DNA of 57,684 nucleotides from JAHEAO01 sp037968535 (GCA_037968535.1 JBBKVT010000187.1:1-57684), one strand, 5' to 3'; counted from the stretch's first letter, positions 49,097 through 56,896 are shown. A program made the numbers and translations. Notes: generated by a model not told the origin, from the letters alone.

Positions 49097-49572
49097 CAGC
49101 CCGGTCGCGCCAGAACCAGCACCCAGACGTCGCCCACACCCGCCATGCCGTATTCCGTGACACCGCTGTCGAGGATATTGCGCCGGTGGCCTGGCGACTG
49201 CATCCAGCTTTCGATGGCCGACCGTTCGTTTGGCTGGCCCTTGGCGATGTTCTCGGCAACCATACAATAGCGGTATGCCTGCGCCCGCACCCTTTCGCCC
49301 AGCGTATCGCCATTCGCGCTTCGGTGCGAAAAATAGCCTTTCGTGGACATATCGCGGGCGTGAGCTGCCGCGGCGGCCGCCAGTCGACTCGATTGCCGGA
49401 TCGGTTTTGCGCCCTTTGAACCGCGTTCAGCGTTCAGCAAAGTCGCTGAACCGGTCGGGCTTTTTTGAGCGACCTGCGTCGCGGGTTTTGTTTCGAGGTT
49501 CGGGGCGCAGCAGCTTAGCGCCAGCAGCCCAAGCAGTGCGAGCGCAAGTCGGAGGGGTTTAGCACATCTCAC
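49093..49572 (-). CDS. CAP (SCP/PR-1) domain lipoprotein
   Basis: A 159-residue secreted protein starting at the GTG at 49572, which overlaps the TGA of the deaminase gene (GTGA). The signal LRLALALLGLLALSCCAPN contains a lipobox (LALSC). The mature part is a CAP domain: LLNAERGSKGAKPIRQSSRL, AAAHARDMSTKGYFSHRSAN, MVAENIAKGQ and SWMQSPGHRRNILDSGVTEY, with both CAP histidines and glutamates present. Such proteins are extracellular or envelope-linked, with unclear activity. Being coupled to a purine deaminase is unexpected. Confidence 0.88.
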   Translation of the reverse strand: MRCAKPLRLALALLGLLALSCCAPNLETKPATQVAQKSPTGSATLLNAERGSKGAKPIRQSSRLAAAAAAHARDMSTKGYFSHRSANGDTLGERVRAQAYRYCMVAENIAKGQPNERSAIESWMQSPGHRRNILDSGVTEYGMAGVGDVWVLVLARPGC

Positions 49573-50906
49573 GACATCAACCTTTGCGCCAGTTGGTTTT
49601 GACGCTCGATAACTCGTGCCAGATCGATCGTCATCAACTGACCGTCGCGCACGATCTGGCGTCCCTCGACAAAGAGATCGCGCGCCTGCGTCGGACCGGC
49701 CAAGAGGATCGCGGCAGGATCCCAGCTGCCGGCAGAGGCGACGCACCTGACATCCCAGACCGCGATGTCGGCGCGTTTTCCGACTGCGATCTGTCCGCAA
49801 TCGGGACGGCCCAGAACCTCTGCCCCGCCCCTTGTCGCTATCTCCAGTGCCTCGCGGGCGCTCATCCGGTCGGCGCCTCCGGCGACCCGTTGCAACAACA
49901 TCGCCTGGCGCGCCTCGGCCACCAGATTTCCACTGTCGTTTGACGCCGATCCATCGACGCCCAAGCCAACCTTGACGCCGCTGTCGCGCATCGCACGTAT
50001 CGGGGCAATGCCGGAACCGAGACGGCAGTTCGAACACGGGCAATGCGCCACCCCGGTGCGGGACCGTGCAAAAAGCGCGATCTCGGACCCATCCAGCTTG
50101 ACGCAATGCGCATGCCAGACGTCGTCGCCGGTCCAACCGAGATCCTCGGCATATTGGCCGGGACGACAGCCAAACCGGGAAAGCGAATAGGCGATATCCT
50201 CTTCATTCTCGGCCAGATGGGTGTGCAGCATGACGCCCTTGTCGCGGGCCAGAAGTGCCGCATCCCGCATCAACTCGCGGCTGACCGAGAACGGGGAACA
50301 GGGTGCCACTCCGACCCGCAGCATCGAGCCTTCGGCCGCGTCGTGATGGGAGTCAATGACCCTGATGCAGTCGTTCAGTATTTCGGCGTCTGTTTCGACC
50401 AGTTTGTCAGGCGGCAAACCGCCCGCGCTTTCGCCAATCGACATCGCACCGCGCGTGGGATGGAAGCGCAGTCCGATCTCTTTTGCAGCGTCGATCGTGT
50501 CGTCAAGGCGGGCACCGTTGGGAAAGAGATAGAGGTGGTCCGAACTCAGCGAGCAGCCCGACAAGGCAAGCTCTGCCAGTCCGATCAGCGCCGAGATCCG
50601 CATTTCCTCGGGGCCAAAACGTTCCCAGATCGGGTAGAGCGTCTTTAGCCAGCCGAAAAGCAGTGCGTCCTGACCGCCGGGAACCGCGCGGGTCAGGGAC
50701 TGGTAGAGATGGTGATGCGTGTTCACCAGACCCGGGGTGACAACGCATCCGCGTGCGTCCACAATTTCGCCGGACGTTCGCAGGTCATGGCCGATTTCGG
50801 TGATGACGCCACCCTGGATTCGGATGTCCGCGCCGACAAGTTCTTGCCGGTCGTCATCCATCGTCAAAATGCAGTCCGCATTTTGCAACAATGTCTCTTT
50901 GGTCAT
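49569..50906 (-). CDS. 8-Oxoguanine deaminase-like amidohydrolase
   Basis: A 445-residue amidohydrolase (start MTKETLLQNADCILTMDDDR at 50906). Zinc-site motifs are VNTHHHLYQSLTRAVP, LHTHLAENEEDIAYSLSRFG, WHAHCVKLDGSEIALFA and GLGVDGSASNDSGNLVAE. The SLTRAVP and HPTRGAMSIGESAGGLPPD stretches place it in the cog0402 group containing 8-oxoguanine deaminase and hydroxydechloroatrazine ethylaminohydrolase; the former is likelier beside guaD. It would salvage or detoxify oxidised guanine. Its stop overlaps the CAP-protein start. Confidence 0.88.
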   Translation of the reverse strand: MTKETLLQNADCILTMDDDRQELVGADIRIQGGVITEIGHDLRTSGEIVDARGCVVTPGLVNTHHHLYQSLTRAVPGGQDALLFGWLKTLYPIWERFGPEEMRISALIGLAELALSGCSLSSDHLYLFPNGARLDDTIDAAKEIGLRFHPTRGAMSIGESAGGLPPDKLVETDAEILNDCIRVIDSHHDAAEGSMLRVGVAPCSPFSVSRELMRDAALLARDKGVMLHTHLAENEEDIAYSLSRFGCRPGQYAEDLGWTGDDVWHAHCVKLDGSEIALFARSRTGVAHCPCSNCRLGSGIAPIRAMRDSGVKVGLGVDGSASNDSGNLVAEARQAMLLQRVAGGADRMSAREALEIATRGGAEVLGRPDCGQIAVGKRADIAVWDVRCVASAGSWDPAAILLAGPTQARDLFVEGRQIVRDGQLMTIDLARVIERQNQLAQRLMS

Positions 50907-51135
50907 TGGGATCGCCTTTACACTTCGCTTCGGCCCGTTCGGATGAAGTGTGCAAGCGCGCCGACAGAAGGGGCAAAGGACTCGGGCGCGGCGCCACGAT
51001 ACGACCGCTGCGAGCAGGCGCAAAGCCGATTTTGATCGTCCGGCGGGGATTTTGAGTTCCAGCCGGCTCAAAAGAAAAACCGCCGAAGACGAAATGCTCC
51101 GGCGGTTCCTGGTTGTTCGTGAGTGGTAGCGCGTG
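50907..51135. other. Intergenic region between the deaminase gene and csbD
   Basis: 229 bases with no gene. It holds a 7-base-pair hairpin ACACTTC...GAAGTGT (50921-50952) just upstream of the deaminase start, and the csbD terminator at 51070-51107. The remainder is GC-rich and featureless. Confidence 0.55.
51070..51107 (-). terminator. Rho-independent terminator of csbD
   Basis: On the minus strand AACCGCCG and CGGCGGTT form an 8-base-pair stem with a 14-base loop, followed by TTTCTTTT. It begins 29 bases after the csbD stop. Confidence 0.8.
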
Positions 51136-51330
51136 TCAGGAGTTCAGGAAATCGTCGATTTCTTTTTCCGCTTCATCGCGCGTCTTGCCGTATTTTTCCT
51201 GGATTATGCCTTCCAGTTCCTGTCGATTGCCTTGCACGCGATCCAGATCGTCATCCGTCAGATCGCCCCATTTTTTCTGGATTTTGCCTTTGGCCTGTTT
51301 CCAGTTGCCTTCAATTTGATCCCAGTTCAT
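51136..51330 (-). CDS. CsbD-family stress protein
   Basis: A 64-residue acidic, helical protein: MNWDQIEGNWKQAKGKIQKK, then WGDLTDDDLDRVQGNRQELE and YGKTRDEAEKEIDDFLNS. This is the standard CsbD domain; members are among the most strongly induced general-stress proteins, although their action is unknown. AAGGAACTCGAC gives a good ribosome site for the ATG at 51330. A perfect sigma-EcfG-type promoter lies 37-61 bases upstream, and a strong terminator follows. Confidence 0.95.
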   Translation of the reverse strand: MNWDQIEGNWKQAKGKIQKKWGDLTDDDLDRVQGNRQELEGIIQEKYGKTRDEAEKEIDDFLNS

Positions 51331-51366
51331 GTCGAGTTCCTTCCGAGCAGTTGGTGATGACGAGAA

Positions 51367-51391
51367 AACGCCGCGCGCGCGGCTTTGTTCC
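51367..51391 (-). promoter_or_regulatory. Sigma-EcfG-type promoter of csbD
   Basis: On the minus strand it reads GGAAC-N16-CGTT, an exact match to the alphaproteobacterial EcfG consensus. The -10 lies 36 bases upstream of the csbD ATG. The 16-base spacer is an almost pure GC repeat. Confidence 0.8.
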
Positions 51392-51437
51392 GCGCAAGTT
51401 GTGTTCGGCAAAGCTTCGCCGACGGAGTCTGACGGAC

Positions 51438-51463
51438 GGAACTTGCGGCGGTCCGGCCGGGTT
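51438..51463 (+). promoter_or_regulatory. Sigma-EcfG-type promoter of the PRC-barrel gene
   Basis: GGAAC-N17-GGTT on the plus strand, ending 52 bases before the ATG at 51515. The -35 is exact and the -10 has G instead of C in the first position. It is back-to-back with the csbD promoter (47 bases apart). Confidence 0.7.
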
Positions 51464-51514
51464 TTCCTTTACGTAGCGCATTGCTTTGCGGCGCTAATGA
51501 AAAGGAGAAAGACC

Positions 51515-52057
51515 ATGTTTATCAAACACCTTCTGGCTTCTGCCGGGATTGCGGCGGTCCTTGCGGGCTCTGCCATCGCTGAAAGCCATGCAAGTGCTGA
51601 CGTATCGACCGATGCTGGCACCACGATGGATGCGACTACCGCCGTGGACGGTGCCGATGCTACCGCTACGGTCGAAGGTTCGACCAGTGTCGATGGCTCG
51701 ACAAGCGTTGACGGAACGGCCACGCCCTCAACCACCACGACCGCTGAGGCGACAGCCGAAACTGATGCGATGGTCGATGTTGATATTGCCACCGTCGCGC
51801 CAGAGACGCTGACGGGCGCACGGGTCTATGACCAAAATGACAAATGGATCGGCGAGGTTTCGTCCGTCTTGGTCGATAGCAGCGGAAAGGCCGAAAAGGT
51901 CGTCGTCGATGTCGGCGGATTCCTTGGAATCGGTGAAAAGCCCGTCGCGCTGAACTTTGACGACCTGCAAGTCAAATCGGATGGCAACGCCGCCTATTCG
52001 GTGTATGTCGCCATGAGCGAGGCAGAACTGGAAGAGATGCCGGATTACGAAGGCTAG
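51515..52057 (+). CDS. Secreted PRC-barrel protein
   Basis: A 180-residue protein with a signal peptide (MFIKHLLASAGIAAVLAGSA). Residues about 24-92 are a low-complexity Ala/Thr/Ser/Asp stretch with tandem GSTSVD repeats (EGSTSVDGSTSVDGTATPST), which looks like a flexible linker. Residues about 95-165 form a PRC-barrel (LTGARVYDQNDKWIGEVSSV, KVVVDVGGFLGIGEKPVALN). PRC-barrel proteins of this kind are periplasmic and common in stress regulons. AAAGGAGAAAGACC precedes the ATG. It has its own sigma-EcfG-type promoter. Confidence 0.9.
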   Translation: MFIKHLLASAGIAAVLAGSAIAESHASADVSTDAGTTMDATTAVDGADATATVEGSTSVDGSTSVDGTATPSTTTTAEATAETDAMVDVDIATVAPETLTGARVYDQNDKWIGEVSSVLVDSSGKAEKVVVDVGGFLGIGEKPVALNFDDLQVKSDGNAAYSVYVAMSEAELEEMPDYEG

Positions 52058-52073
52058 ACCTGAGGATCCAGCG

Positions 52074-52097
52074 CCGGACCCTAGATCCGGGGTCCGG
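52074..52097. terminator. Palindromic hairpin after the PRC-barrel gene
   Basis: CCGGACCC and GGGTCCGG form an 8-base-pair stem around TAGATCCG, 17 bases after the stop codon. There is no T-run. It belongs to the same short palindrome family as those at 18643 and 39002. Confidence 0.5.
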
Positions 52098-52112
52098 TAA
52101 TAGCCTCTGTTC

Positions 52113-52137
52113 GGAACCAACTCGCGGAGTTCACGTT
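52113..52137 (+). promoter_or_regulatory. Sigma-EcfG-type promoter of the second AI-2E-family gene
   Basis: GGAAC-N16-CGTT is an exact consensus match, with the -10 ending 23 bases before the ATG at 52161. Confidence 0.8.
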
Positions 52138-52160
52138 GACGCGAGCAAGGGGTCCGAGAA

Positions 52161-53246
52161 ATGAGCCATGAAACCCAATCGAGATGGGCGCTGATCGTTC
52201 TGGCAACGGTCGCGTTTTTTGCTGCGCTTTGGGTTGCGCAGCCGGTTTTTGCGCCACTGACGCTCGCGTTCATGCTGGCAGTCATTCTGTCCCCATTGTC
52301 AGATTTTTGGCAGCGGCTCGGGATCCCGGTGATGATCAGCAGCTTGCTGACGCTGCTCGTCACATTGGCTGCTTTGGGCTTGCTGGTTCTGGCGCTGGAA
52401 CCTGTTGCGACCGGGGTCTACCAGAAGGCGCCGCTTATCAAATCGGAAATGCGCGGCGCAGTTGCGGGGCTGCAGGAGATGATGCGGGGACTTGATGAAG
52501 TTTCCGAAGAGGTGAACAAGGCGATTTCGCCCGAGGATCCAGCCAATCCCGACACCGACGCTGCCCCCAAAGAGAATGCAGTCGAAGTTCCGCAAGCTTC
52601 TGACGCATTGTTTCTAGCCCCGGCGATCGCCGGTCAGCTGATGATTTTTGTCGGCGGTCTCTATTTCTTTTTGCTCTGCCGGCAGGAAGTTTACGGCTGG
52701 CTGGCGCAGTTTACCCGCGGATCTGACAGAGCGACGTTAGAGGTGTTCCGCAACGCCGAACGGCTGGTGGCGCGATATTCGATGACGGTGACGCTGATAA
52801 ACGCGGGCCTTGGCGTTGCGGTCTGGGCCGCTCTGCAGATTGTCGGCATGCCGGGTGCTGCGCTTTGGGCATTTGTCGTCGTGCTGATGAATTTCGTCAT
52901 GTATCTGGGTCCGGCGATCGTTGCGGTAGCTCTTGCTGTGGCCGGGACCGTGGTTTTTGACGGGCTTTATTCGATCGTTCCAGCGGCTGTCTTTGTTGGC
53001 CTGAACGTGATCGAGGGTCAGTTCGTCACGCCAACGCTGGTCGGGCATCACATGCGGGTCAGTCCGCTTCTGGTGTTCCTGTCGCTGTGCTTGTGGCTTT
53101 GGCTATGGGGGCCGATCGGCGGGATCGTCGCAATTCCGGTACTGGTCTGGGTGCTCGCGGTGGCCAAGGGGCTGGGCATCGACCAACCGATGTCGGATCG
53201 AAGTGTCGCCAGCCCGATCGACAAACTCGATCCGGCAAAGGGTTAA
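52161..53246 (+). CDS. AI-2E-family transporter (stress-island paralogue)
   Basis: A 361-residue permease of the AI-2E/PerM family, distinct from the one at 13025. It begins with two helices (LIVLATVAFFAALWVAQPVF, LTLAFMLAVILSPLSDFW) and a cytosolic/periplasmic helical region (residues about 90-145, acidic, EEVNKAISPEDPANPDTDAA). The C-terminal core is NVIEGQFVTPTLVGHHMRVS and WGPIGGIVAIPVLVWVLAVA. AAGGGGTCCGAGAA precedes the ATG. The consensus EcfG promoter places it in the general stress regulon; the cargo is unknown. It ends 9 bases from the opposing kinase gene. Confidence 0.9.
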   Translation: MSHETQSRWALIVLATVAFFAALWVAQPVFAPLTLAFMLAVILSPLSDFWQRLGIPVMISSLLTLLVTLAALGLLVLALEPVATGVYQKAPLIKSEMRGAVAGLQEMMRGLDEVSEEVNKAISPEDPANPDTDAAPKENAVEVPQASDALFLAPAIAGQLMIFVGGLYFFLLCRQEVYGWLAQFTRGSDRATLEVFRNAERLVARYSMTVTLINAGLGVAVWAALQIVGMPGAALWAFVVVLMNFVMYLGPAIVAVALAVAGTVVFDGLYSIVPAAVFVGLNVIEGQFVTPTLVGHHMRVSPLLVFLSLCLWLWLWGPIGGIVAIPVLVWVLAVAKGLGIDQPMSDRSVASPIDKLDPAKG

Positions 53247-53255
53247 GCGGTCAAG

Positions 53256-55010
53256 TTAAGCCGTCGCACCGGCAGGCGAGACAGTGGATTCATTGTATTC
53301 GTTTGTATTCTGCTTTGGGAACCAAAGCTCCAGACGGAAAGATTCATCATCGCGCTCGATCTTGTATTCGCCTTCCAGCTGGTGGACGAATGCGCGGATC
53401 AACTGCTCGCCGAGCCCCGTGCTGGGGGAGTAGTCATCCGAGACCAAGCGTTGTCCGGTCGAATTCGCGATTTCAAGAATCCAGCTATCCGAGGTCTCTG
53501 CGTTCATCTTGGCCGATATCCAGGGCGGTCCATCCTGCGGCTTGCCGATGTATTTCAATGCTTTGGTAACCGCTTCGGTCGCAACCAAGGTCAGCGGAAC
53601 CGCCTGATCGGGATAAAGGATGGTAGGTTCGAAATCGAGGCTGACCTCTACGCCGCTGTCAGGCGGAAGGCCTGCATCAAGGATGTGATGACACAGCGCA
53701 TTGAGCATTTCATCGGCTCTAACCATACCCTCGGTCGAGGTTTCGTAGAGGTTCTGGTGAACGATCGCCAAACTCATGACCCGGTTCTGAACGTCGGTCA
53801 GAGCAGCCTTGGTGCCGGGGACGCTGGCCTTGCGGATCGTCATGTTCAGGATGGACGCGATCAGCTGAAGGTTGTTCTTGACCCGGTGGTGAACTTCTTT
53901 CAGCAGCACATTCTTGTCGTGGATCGTATCTTCGAGCTCGGCCTCGTCCCGCAGCACACTGGTCGCCAGCCGTTCCCATGTCTCGTCAATCTCGCGCAAC
54001 TCGGTAGGAACGGATCGACCGCCTTTTGGCGGGCTGATCTGGCGGGACCGCATGAATAAAAGCATTCTAGCGCGCAGATTGCGAGTCGGACCGATGATCA
54101 TGCGATCGACGGCCAGATAGGCCACTCCGAGGCAGGCAAGCCACATCAGCACCGGGAAAAGTACCGGCATTGCAAGGTTGACCATACCCGGCGCGAAAGC
54201 CAGCCGGTTGTATTTCCACACTCCCAGTCCGTAAACCAGATTTGACACGATCGGCACTACGGCAAACACGCGTTTTTCGCCACTGGCCGTTTCGCCGGTG
54301 AAGGCGACCTGTGGTTTGCCAACAAAATCTTTCAGCGAGCGGCCCTTGGGCAGGCGCAGTTCGACCCCCTCCATACCCGATTCCGCGGTCAGAACTTCGC
54401 CGTCACTGTTGAACGATATAAGATCAACCGGGCGATCGGTGGCCAGATCTTCCAACGACCGGCGAAGCCGGACATGCGGCAGCGAAACCGCGACATAACC
54501 GTCAAAAACGGCGCCATTCATCTCTGGAACAGCAAGCACAATCACCGACGTGCCACTGACTAACCCTTGCCGGTTCACCGTGGCATATGGTCGGGGGCGG
54601 TCCTTCATTCGGAGAAACAGCGCGCTATCGGAAAGGTCCGTGCCCGCCCCACTGGAGGCACAGGTCACCACGCCTTCGGCGTTGACATACCCAGCAAAGG
54701 AAAACGCGTCCGACGCCCGCAGGTAGCGGGTCATGACCGGCTCGCAGGCCTCTGAGTCGTCGCGGATGTCGGGGATGAAGCTGGCGATTGCCTGGGCCGC
54801 TCCGAAACCGGTTCGAATCAAACCTTCCTCCCCGCCCAACGCCTTGGCGGTCAGCGCTAGCAGAGTTGTCTCGGCCCGCCGGTTCGACTGGTCGATCATC
54901 TGCAAGGTTTGCGCAATCGCAATGATCCCGATTGGCAAAAGGGTCGCGGCCAGCAGCACCGCGATCCGAAATGCCAGTCCGCGACTTGCCTTGCTCAACC
55001 ATGAAATCAA
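53256..55010 (-). CDS. Membrane-bound HisKA_2/HWE-type sensor histidine kinase, likely input of the PhyR pathway
   Basis: A 584-residue kinase. One helix at about residues 13-35, a periplasmic double-Cache-like sensor domain (about 36-275) and a second helix (about 282-305, MPVLFPVLMWLACLGVAYLA) precede the catalytic part. The phosphoacceptor box is LLKEVHHRVKNNLQLIASIL, with His374/His375, which is the HisKA_2 signature. The ATPase domain is degenerate but recognisable (LVATEAVTKALKYIGKPQDG; GLGEQLIRAFVHQLEGEYKI). Kinases of this class phosphorylate PhyR in Rhodobacterales relatives. It overlaps ecfG by 4 bases, so it is made with its own sigma factor. Confidence 0.9.
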   Translation of the reverse strand: MISWLSKASRGLAFRIAVLLAATLLPIGIIAIAQTLQMIDQSNRRAETTLLALTAKALGGEEGLIRTGFGAAQAIASFIPDIRDDSEACEPVMTRYLRASDAFSFAGYVNAEGVVTCASSGAGTDLSDSALFLRMKDRPRPYATVNRQGLVSGTSVIVLAVPEMNGAVFDGYVAVSLPHVRLRRSLEDLATDRPVDLISFNSDGEVLTAESGMEGVELRLPKGRSLKDFVGKPQVAFTGETASGEKRVFAVVPIVSNLVYGLGVWKYNRLAFAPGMVNLAMPVLFPVLMWLACLGVAYLAVDRMIIGPTRNLRARMLLFMRSRQISPPKGGRSVPTELREIDETWERLATSVLRDEAELEDTIHDKNVLLKEVHHRVKNNLQLIASILNMTIRKASVPGTKAALTDVQNRVMSLAIVHQNLYETSTEGMVRADEMLNALCHHILDAGLPPDSGVEVSLDFEPTILYPDQAVPLTLVATEAVTKALKYIGKPQDGPPWISAKMNAETSDSWILEIANSTGQRLVSDDYSPSTGLGEQLIRAFVHQLEGEYKIERDDESFRLELWFPKQNTNEYNESTVSPAGATA

Positions 55011-55591
55011 GCGGAATGCCTTTTCGTTGAGAACGTGGAATTGATGACCGCCATAGTCGATTTGTCAGTCAGTTCCATTCCCTCTTCATCCGACATTCCC
55101 AACGCCGCGACCAGTCTCACGCGTCCCCGGTTCACGCGGCTCTTGATCGTGCCGACGGCGACGGCGCAGGTTTCGGCGGCCTCTTCGTAGGAAAACCCCA
55201 TCGCGCCAACGAGCATCAGGGCTTCACGCTGCTCTGAAGGTAGTTGGGCGAATGCAGTCTCAAAATCGGCCATCGCCATGCGACCGTCATGATCTGGCTT
55301 TTGCGAAAGGGTCGCGGCCATTTTACCGTCGATATCAGCGACCTCGCGTTTGCTTTTGCGGCGGTCCGAGTAGAACGTGTTGCGCAGGATGGTGAAAAGC
55401 CAAGCCCGCATATTCGTTCCGGGATCGAATTTTTCGATGTTTTTCCAAGCTTTTACGATTGTATCTTGAACTAAATCGTCAGCCGCCGACCCGTTTCTGG
55501 TCAGGCTGAGTGCAAAAGCACGCATCGCGCGCAAATGCACTACAATCTCGTCCTTTGGATCGGCATGTTCACGATCCGTCTTCTTGTTCAT
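55007..55591 (-). CDS. ecfG: General stress response ECF sigma factor
   Basis: A 194-residue sigma-70 of the EcfG (ECF15) group. Region 2 includes HLRAMRAFALSLTRNGSAAD, DLVQDTIVKAWKNIEKFDPG and MRAWLFTILRNTFYSDRRK. Region 4 is LPSEQREALMLVGAMGFSYE and AVGTIKSRVNRGR. The longer linker between the regions and the position beside nepR and phyR are decisive for EcfG. It recognises GGAAC...GTT promoters, seven of which are found within 6 kb. It overlaps nepR and the kinase gene by 4 bases each. Confidence 0.95.
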   Translation of the reverse strand: MNKKTDREHADPKDEIVVHLRAMRAFALSLTRNGSAADDLVQDTIVKAWKNIEKFDPGTNMRAWLFTILRNTFYSDRRKSKREVADIDGKMAATLSQKPDHDGRMAMADFETAFAQLPSEQREALMLVGAMGFSYEEAAETCAVAVGTIKSRVNRGRVRLVAALGMSDEEGMELTDKSTMAVINSTFSTKRHSA

Positions 55592-55770
55592 TTGCTGTCA
55601 TCCTGCTCTTTCAGGCGACGCAAGAGCTCAGCAAACCGATCGGGTACATCTTCCTCGACGGTTTTCTGATATACTTTTCTTAAGTTCTCGTCGATCTGCC
55701 GCTCCAGGCCGGATTTGGGTTTGTCCCGATCCATTGTTAAGTTCCCGCTTGTCATCTTCTCGCTTGTCAT
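55588..55770 (-). CDS. nepR: Anti-sigma factor NepR
   Basis: A 60-residue protein holding the NepR core: IDENLRKVYQKTVEEDVPDR followed by FAELLRRLKEQD. NepR sequesters EcfG until phosphorylated PhyR binds NepR. The start is uncertain: three in-frame ATGs exist (55770, 55755, 55734), the first two being part of a 15-base near-tandem repeat. The third gives the most NepR-like N-terminus (MDRDKPKSGLERQ), though its Shine-Dalgarno is weak. It is the first gene of nepR-ecfG-kinase. Confidence 0.93.
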   Translation of the reverse strand: MTSEKMTSGNLTMDRDKPKSGLERQIDENLRKVYQKTVEEDVPDRFAELLRRLKEQDDSK

Positions 55771-55791
55771 ATCAAAAAATTTGCCACATCA

Positions 55792-55823
55792 GGAACCAAA
55801 CTTTGAATAACGAGTTTGGTTCC
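55792..55823. promoter_or_regulatory. Interleaved divergent sigma-EcfG-type promoters for nepR and phyR
   Basis: GGAACCAAAC (55792-55801) and GTTTGGTTCC (55814-55823) form a perfect inverted repeat. On each strand it reads GGAAC-N16-AGTT, so the -35 of one promoter sits on the -10 of the other. phyR begins 26 bases to the right and nepR 22 bases to the left. Only one polymerase could sit here at a time. Confidence 0.82.
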
Positions 55824-55848
55824 GGGAAAACAAAAAAGGGGTGCATAA

Positions 55849-56661
55849 ATGTCAGATTCCGTAGATCGGGTTCCTATAAGTCAAATTGTGGGCAACCTGC
55901 TGCCGTACCTGCGTCGGTACGCCCGTGCCTTGACTGGCAGCCAGCGAACTGGCGACACGTACGCAGCGGCGACTCTTGAATCAATCATCAGCGATCGATC
56001 GGCCTTTGAGTCCGATTTGCCCCCTAAGATTGTGATATTCAAGGCATTTCACGCGATCTGGACAAGTGCAGGGGCGCCGATCGAGGGGACAGAATCGGGC
56101 ATTGCCGCCCGCGCGCAGGCGCATCTGGCCAAATTGACACCAAACACCCGCGAGGCGCTTCTGCTTTCCACAATTGAAGAGTTCAGCCCGTCCGAGATCG
56201 CCCAGATTATGGAAGTCGAGGAAAGCGACGTCGATCATTATCTCTCGATTGCGCGCCGCGAACTGGAAGACAGTATCAGCGGCCGGATCCTGGTCATTGA
56301 GGATGAGGCAATCATCGCGTTAGATCTTCAGAGCATTGTGGCAGACATGGGTCATGCGATTACTGGCGTGGCGCGCACGCACGCTGGGGCTGTCGCGTTG
56401 GCCGGCAAGGAACAGCCGGACCTCATTCTGTCCGACATTCAATTGGCAGATGGCTCATCGGGGATCGAGGCGGTTAACGAGATACTTCGCGCCGCTGGGG
56501 ATATTCCGGTGATCTTCATCACAGCGTTCCCAGAACGTTTGCTGACGGGCGATCGGCCCGAACCAGCTTTTGTCATAACCAAACCCTATTCCGAGAAACA
56601 AGTTCAGGTCGCGGTGAGTCAAGCCATGTTCTTTGCCAGCACGGAAACGCTTCACGCCTGA
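55849..56661 (+). CDS. phyR: Anti-anti-sigma response regulator PhyR
   Basis: A 270-residue protein with the inverted PhyR layout: an N-terminal sigma-like domain (1-140; LLPYLRRYARALTGSQRTGD, REALLLSTIEEFSPSEIAQI) that mimics EcfG and a C-terminal receiver (146-265). The receiver has acidic ED at 151-152, phosphoacceptor Asp196 in LILSDIQLADG, PVIFITAFPERLLTG and Lys245 in ITKPYSEK. When phosphorylated it exposes the sigma-like domain and binds NepR, freeing EcfG. AAAAAAGGGGTGCATAA precedes the ATG. It is divergent from nepR. Confidence 0.96.
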   Translation: MSDSVDRVPISQIVGNLLPYLRRYARALTGSQRTGDTYAAATLESIISDRSAFESDLPPKIVIFKAFHAIWTSAGAPIEGTESGIAARAQAHLAKLTPNTREALLLSTIEEFSPSEIAQIMEVEESDVDHYLSIARRELEDSISGRILVIEDEAIIALDLQSIVADMGHAITGVARTHAGAVALAGKEQPDLILSDIQLADGSSGIEAVNEILRAAGDIPVIFITAFPERLLTGDRPEPAFVITKPYSEKQVQVAVSQAMFFASTETLHA

Positions 56662-56677
56662 GCTTTTGCGCGGCAGA

Positions 56678-56710
56678 AACAGCCACACGCCCAAGGGGAC
56701 AGTGGCTGTT
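56678..56710. terminator. Bidirectional-type hairpin between phyR and the DUF1328 gene
   Basis: AACAGCCAC and GTGGCTGTT form a perfect 9-base-pair stem with a 15-base loop in the 61-base convergent gap. No clear T-run follows on the plus strand; T-richness is modest (GTTGTGTGG). Confidence 0.55.
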
Positions 56711-56722
56711 GTGTGGTGTCGC

Positions 56723-56896
56723 TCAAACTGGTGGTTTGCCTCGTACGGCGCGGACTATCAGTGCGATAACGAAGAGCGCAATGAAGAGGAAGAATAGAAA
56801 TTGTGCAATTCCGGCGGAAGCACTTGCAATACCGCCGAATCCAAATACGGCGGCGATCAGTGCTACAACAAGAAACGTCAGGGCCCAGCCAAGCAT
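56723..56896 (-). CDS. DUF1328 (YtjA-type) small membrane protein
   Basis: A 57-residue two-helix membrane protein: MLGWALTFLVVALIAAVFGF and GIAQFLFFLFIALFVIALIV, joined by a Gly/Ala turn, ending in basic RAVRGKPPV. The start is the ATG at 56896 because AAAAGGAGAATATC lies directly before it. The family is widespread and stress-induced, with unknown function. A GGAAC-N16-TGTT promoter lies 46-70 bases upstream. Confidence 0.93.
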   Translation of the reverse strand: MLGWALTFLVVALIAAVFGFGGIASASAGIAQFLFFLFIALFVIALIVRAVRGKPPV

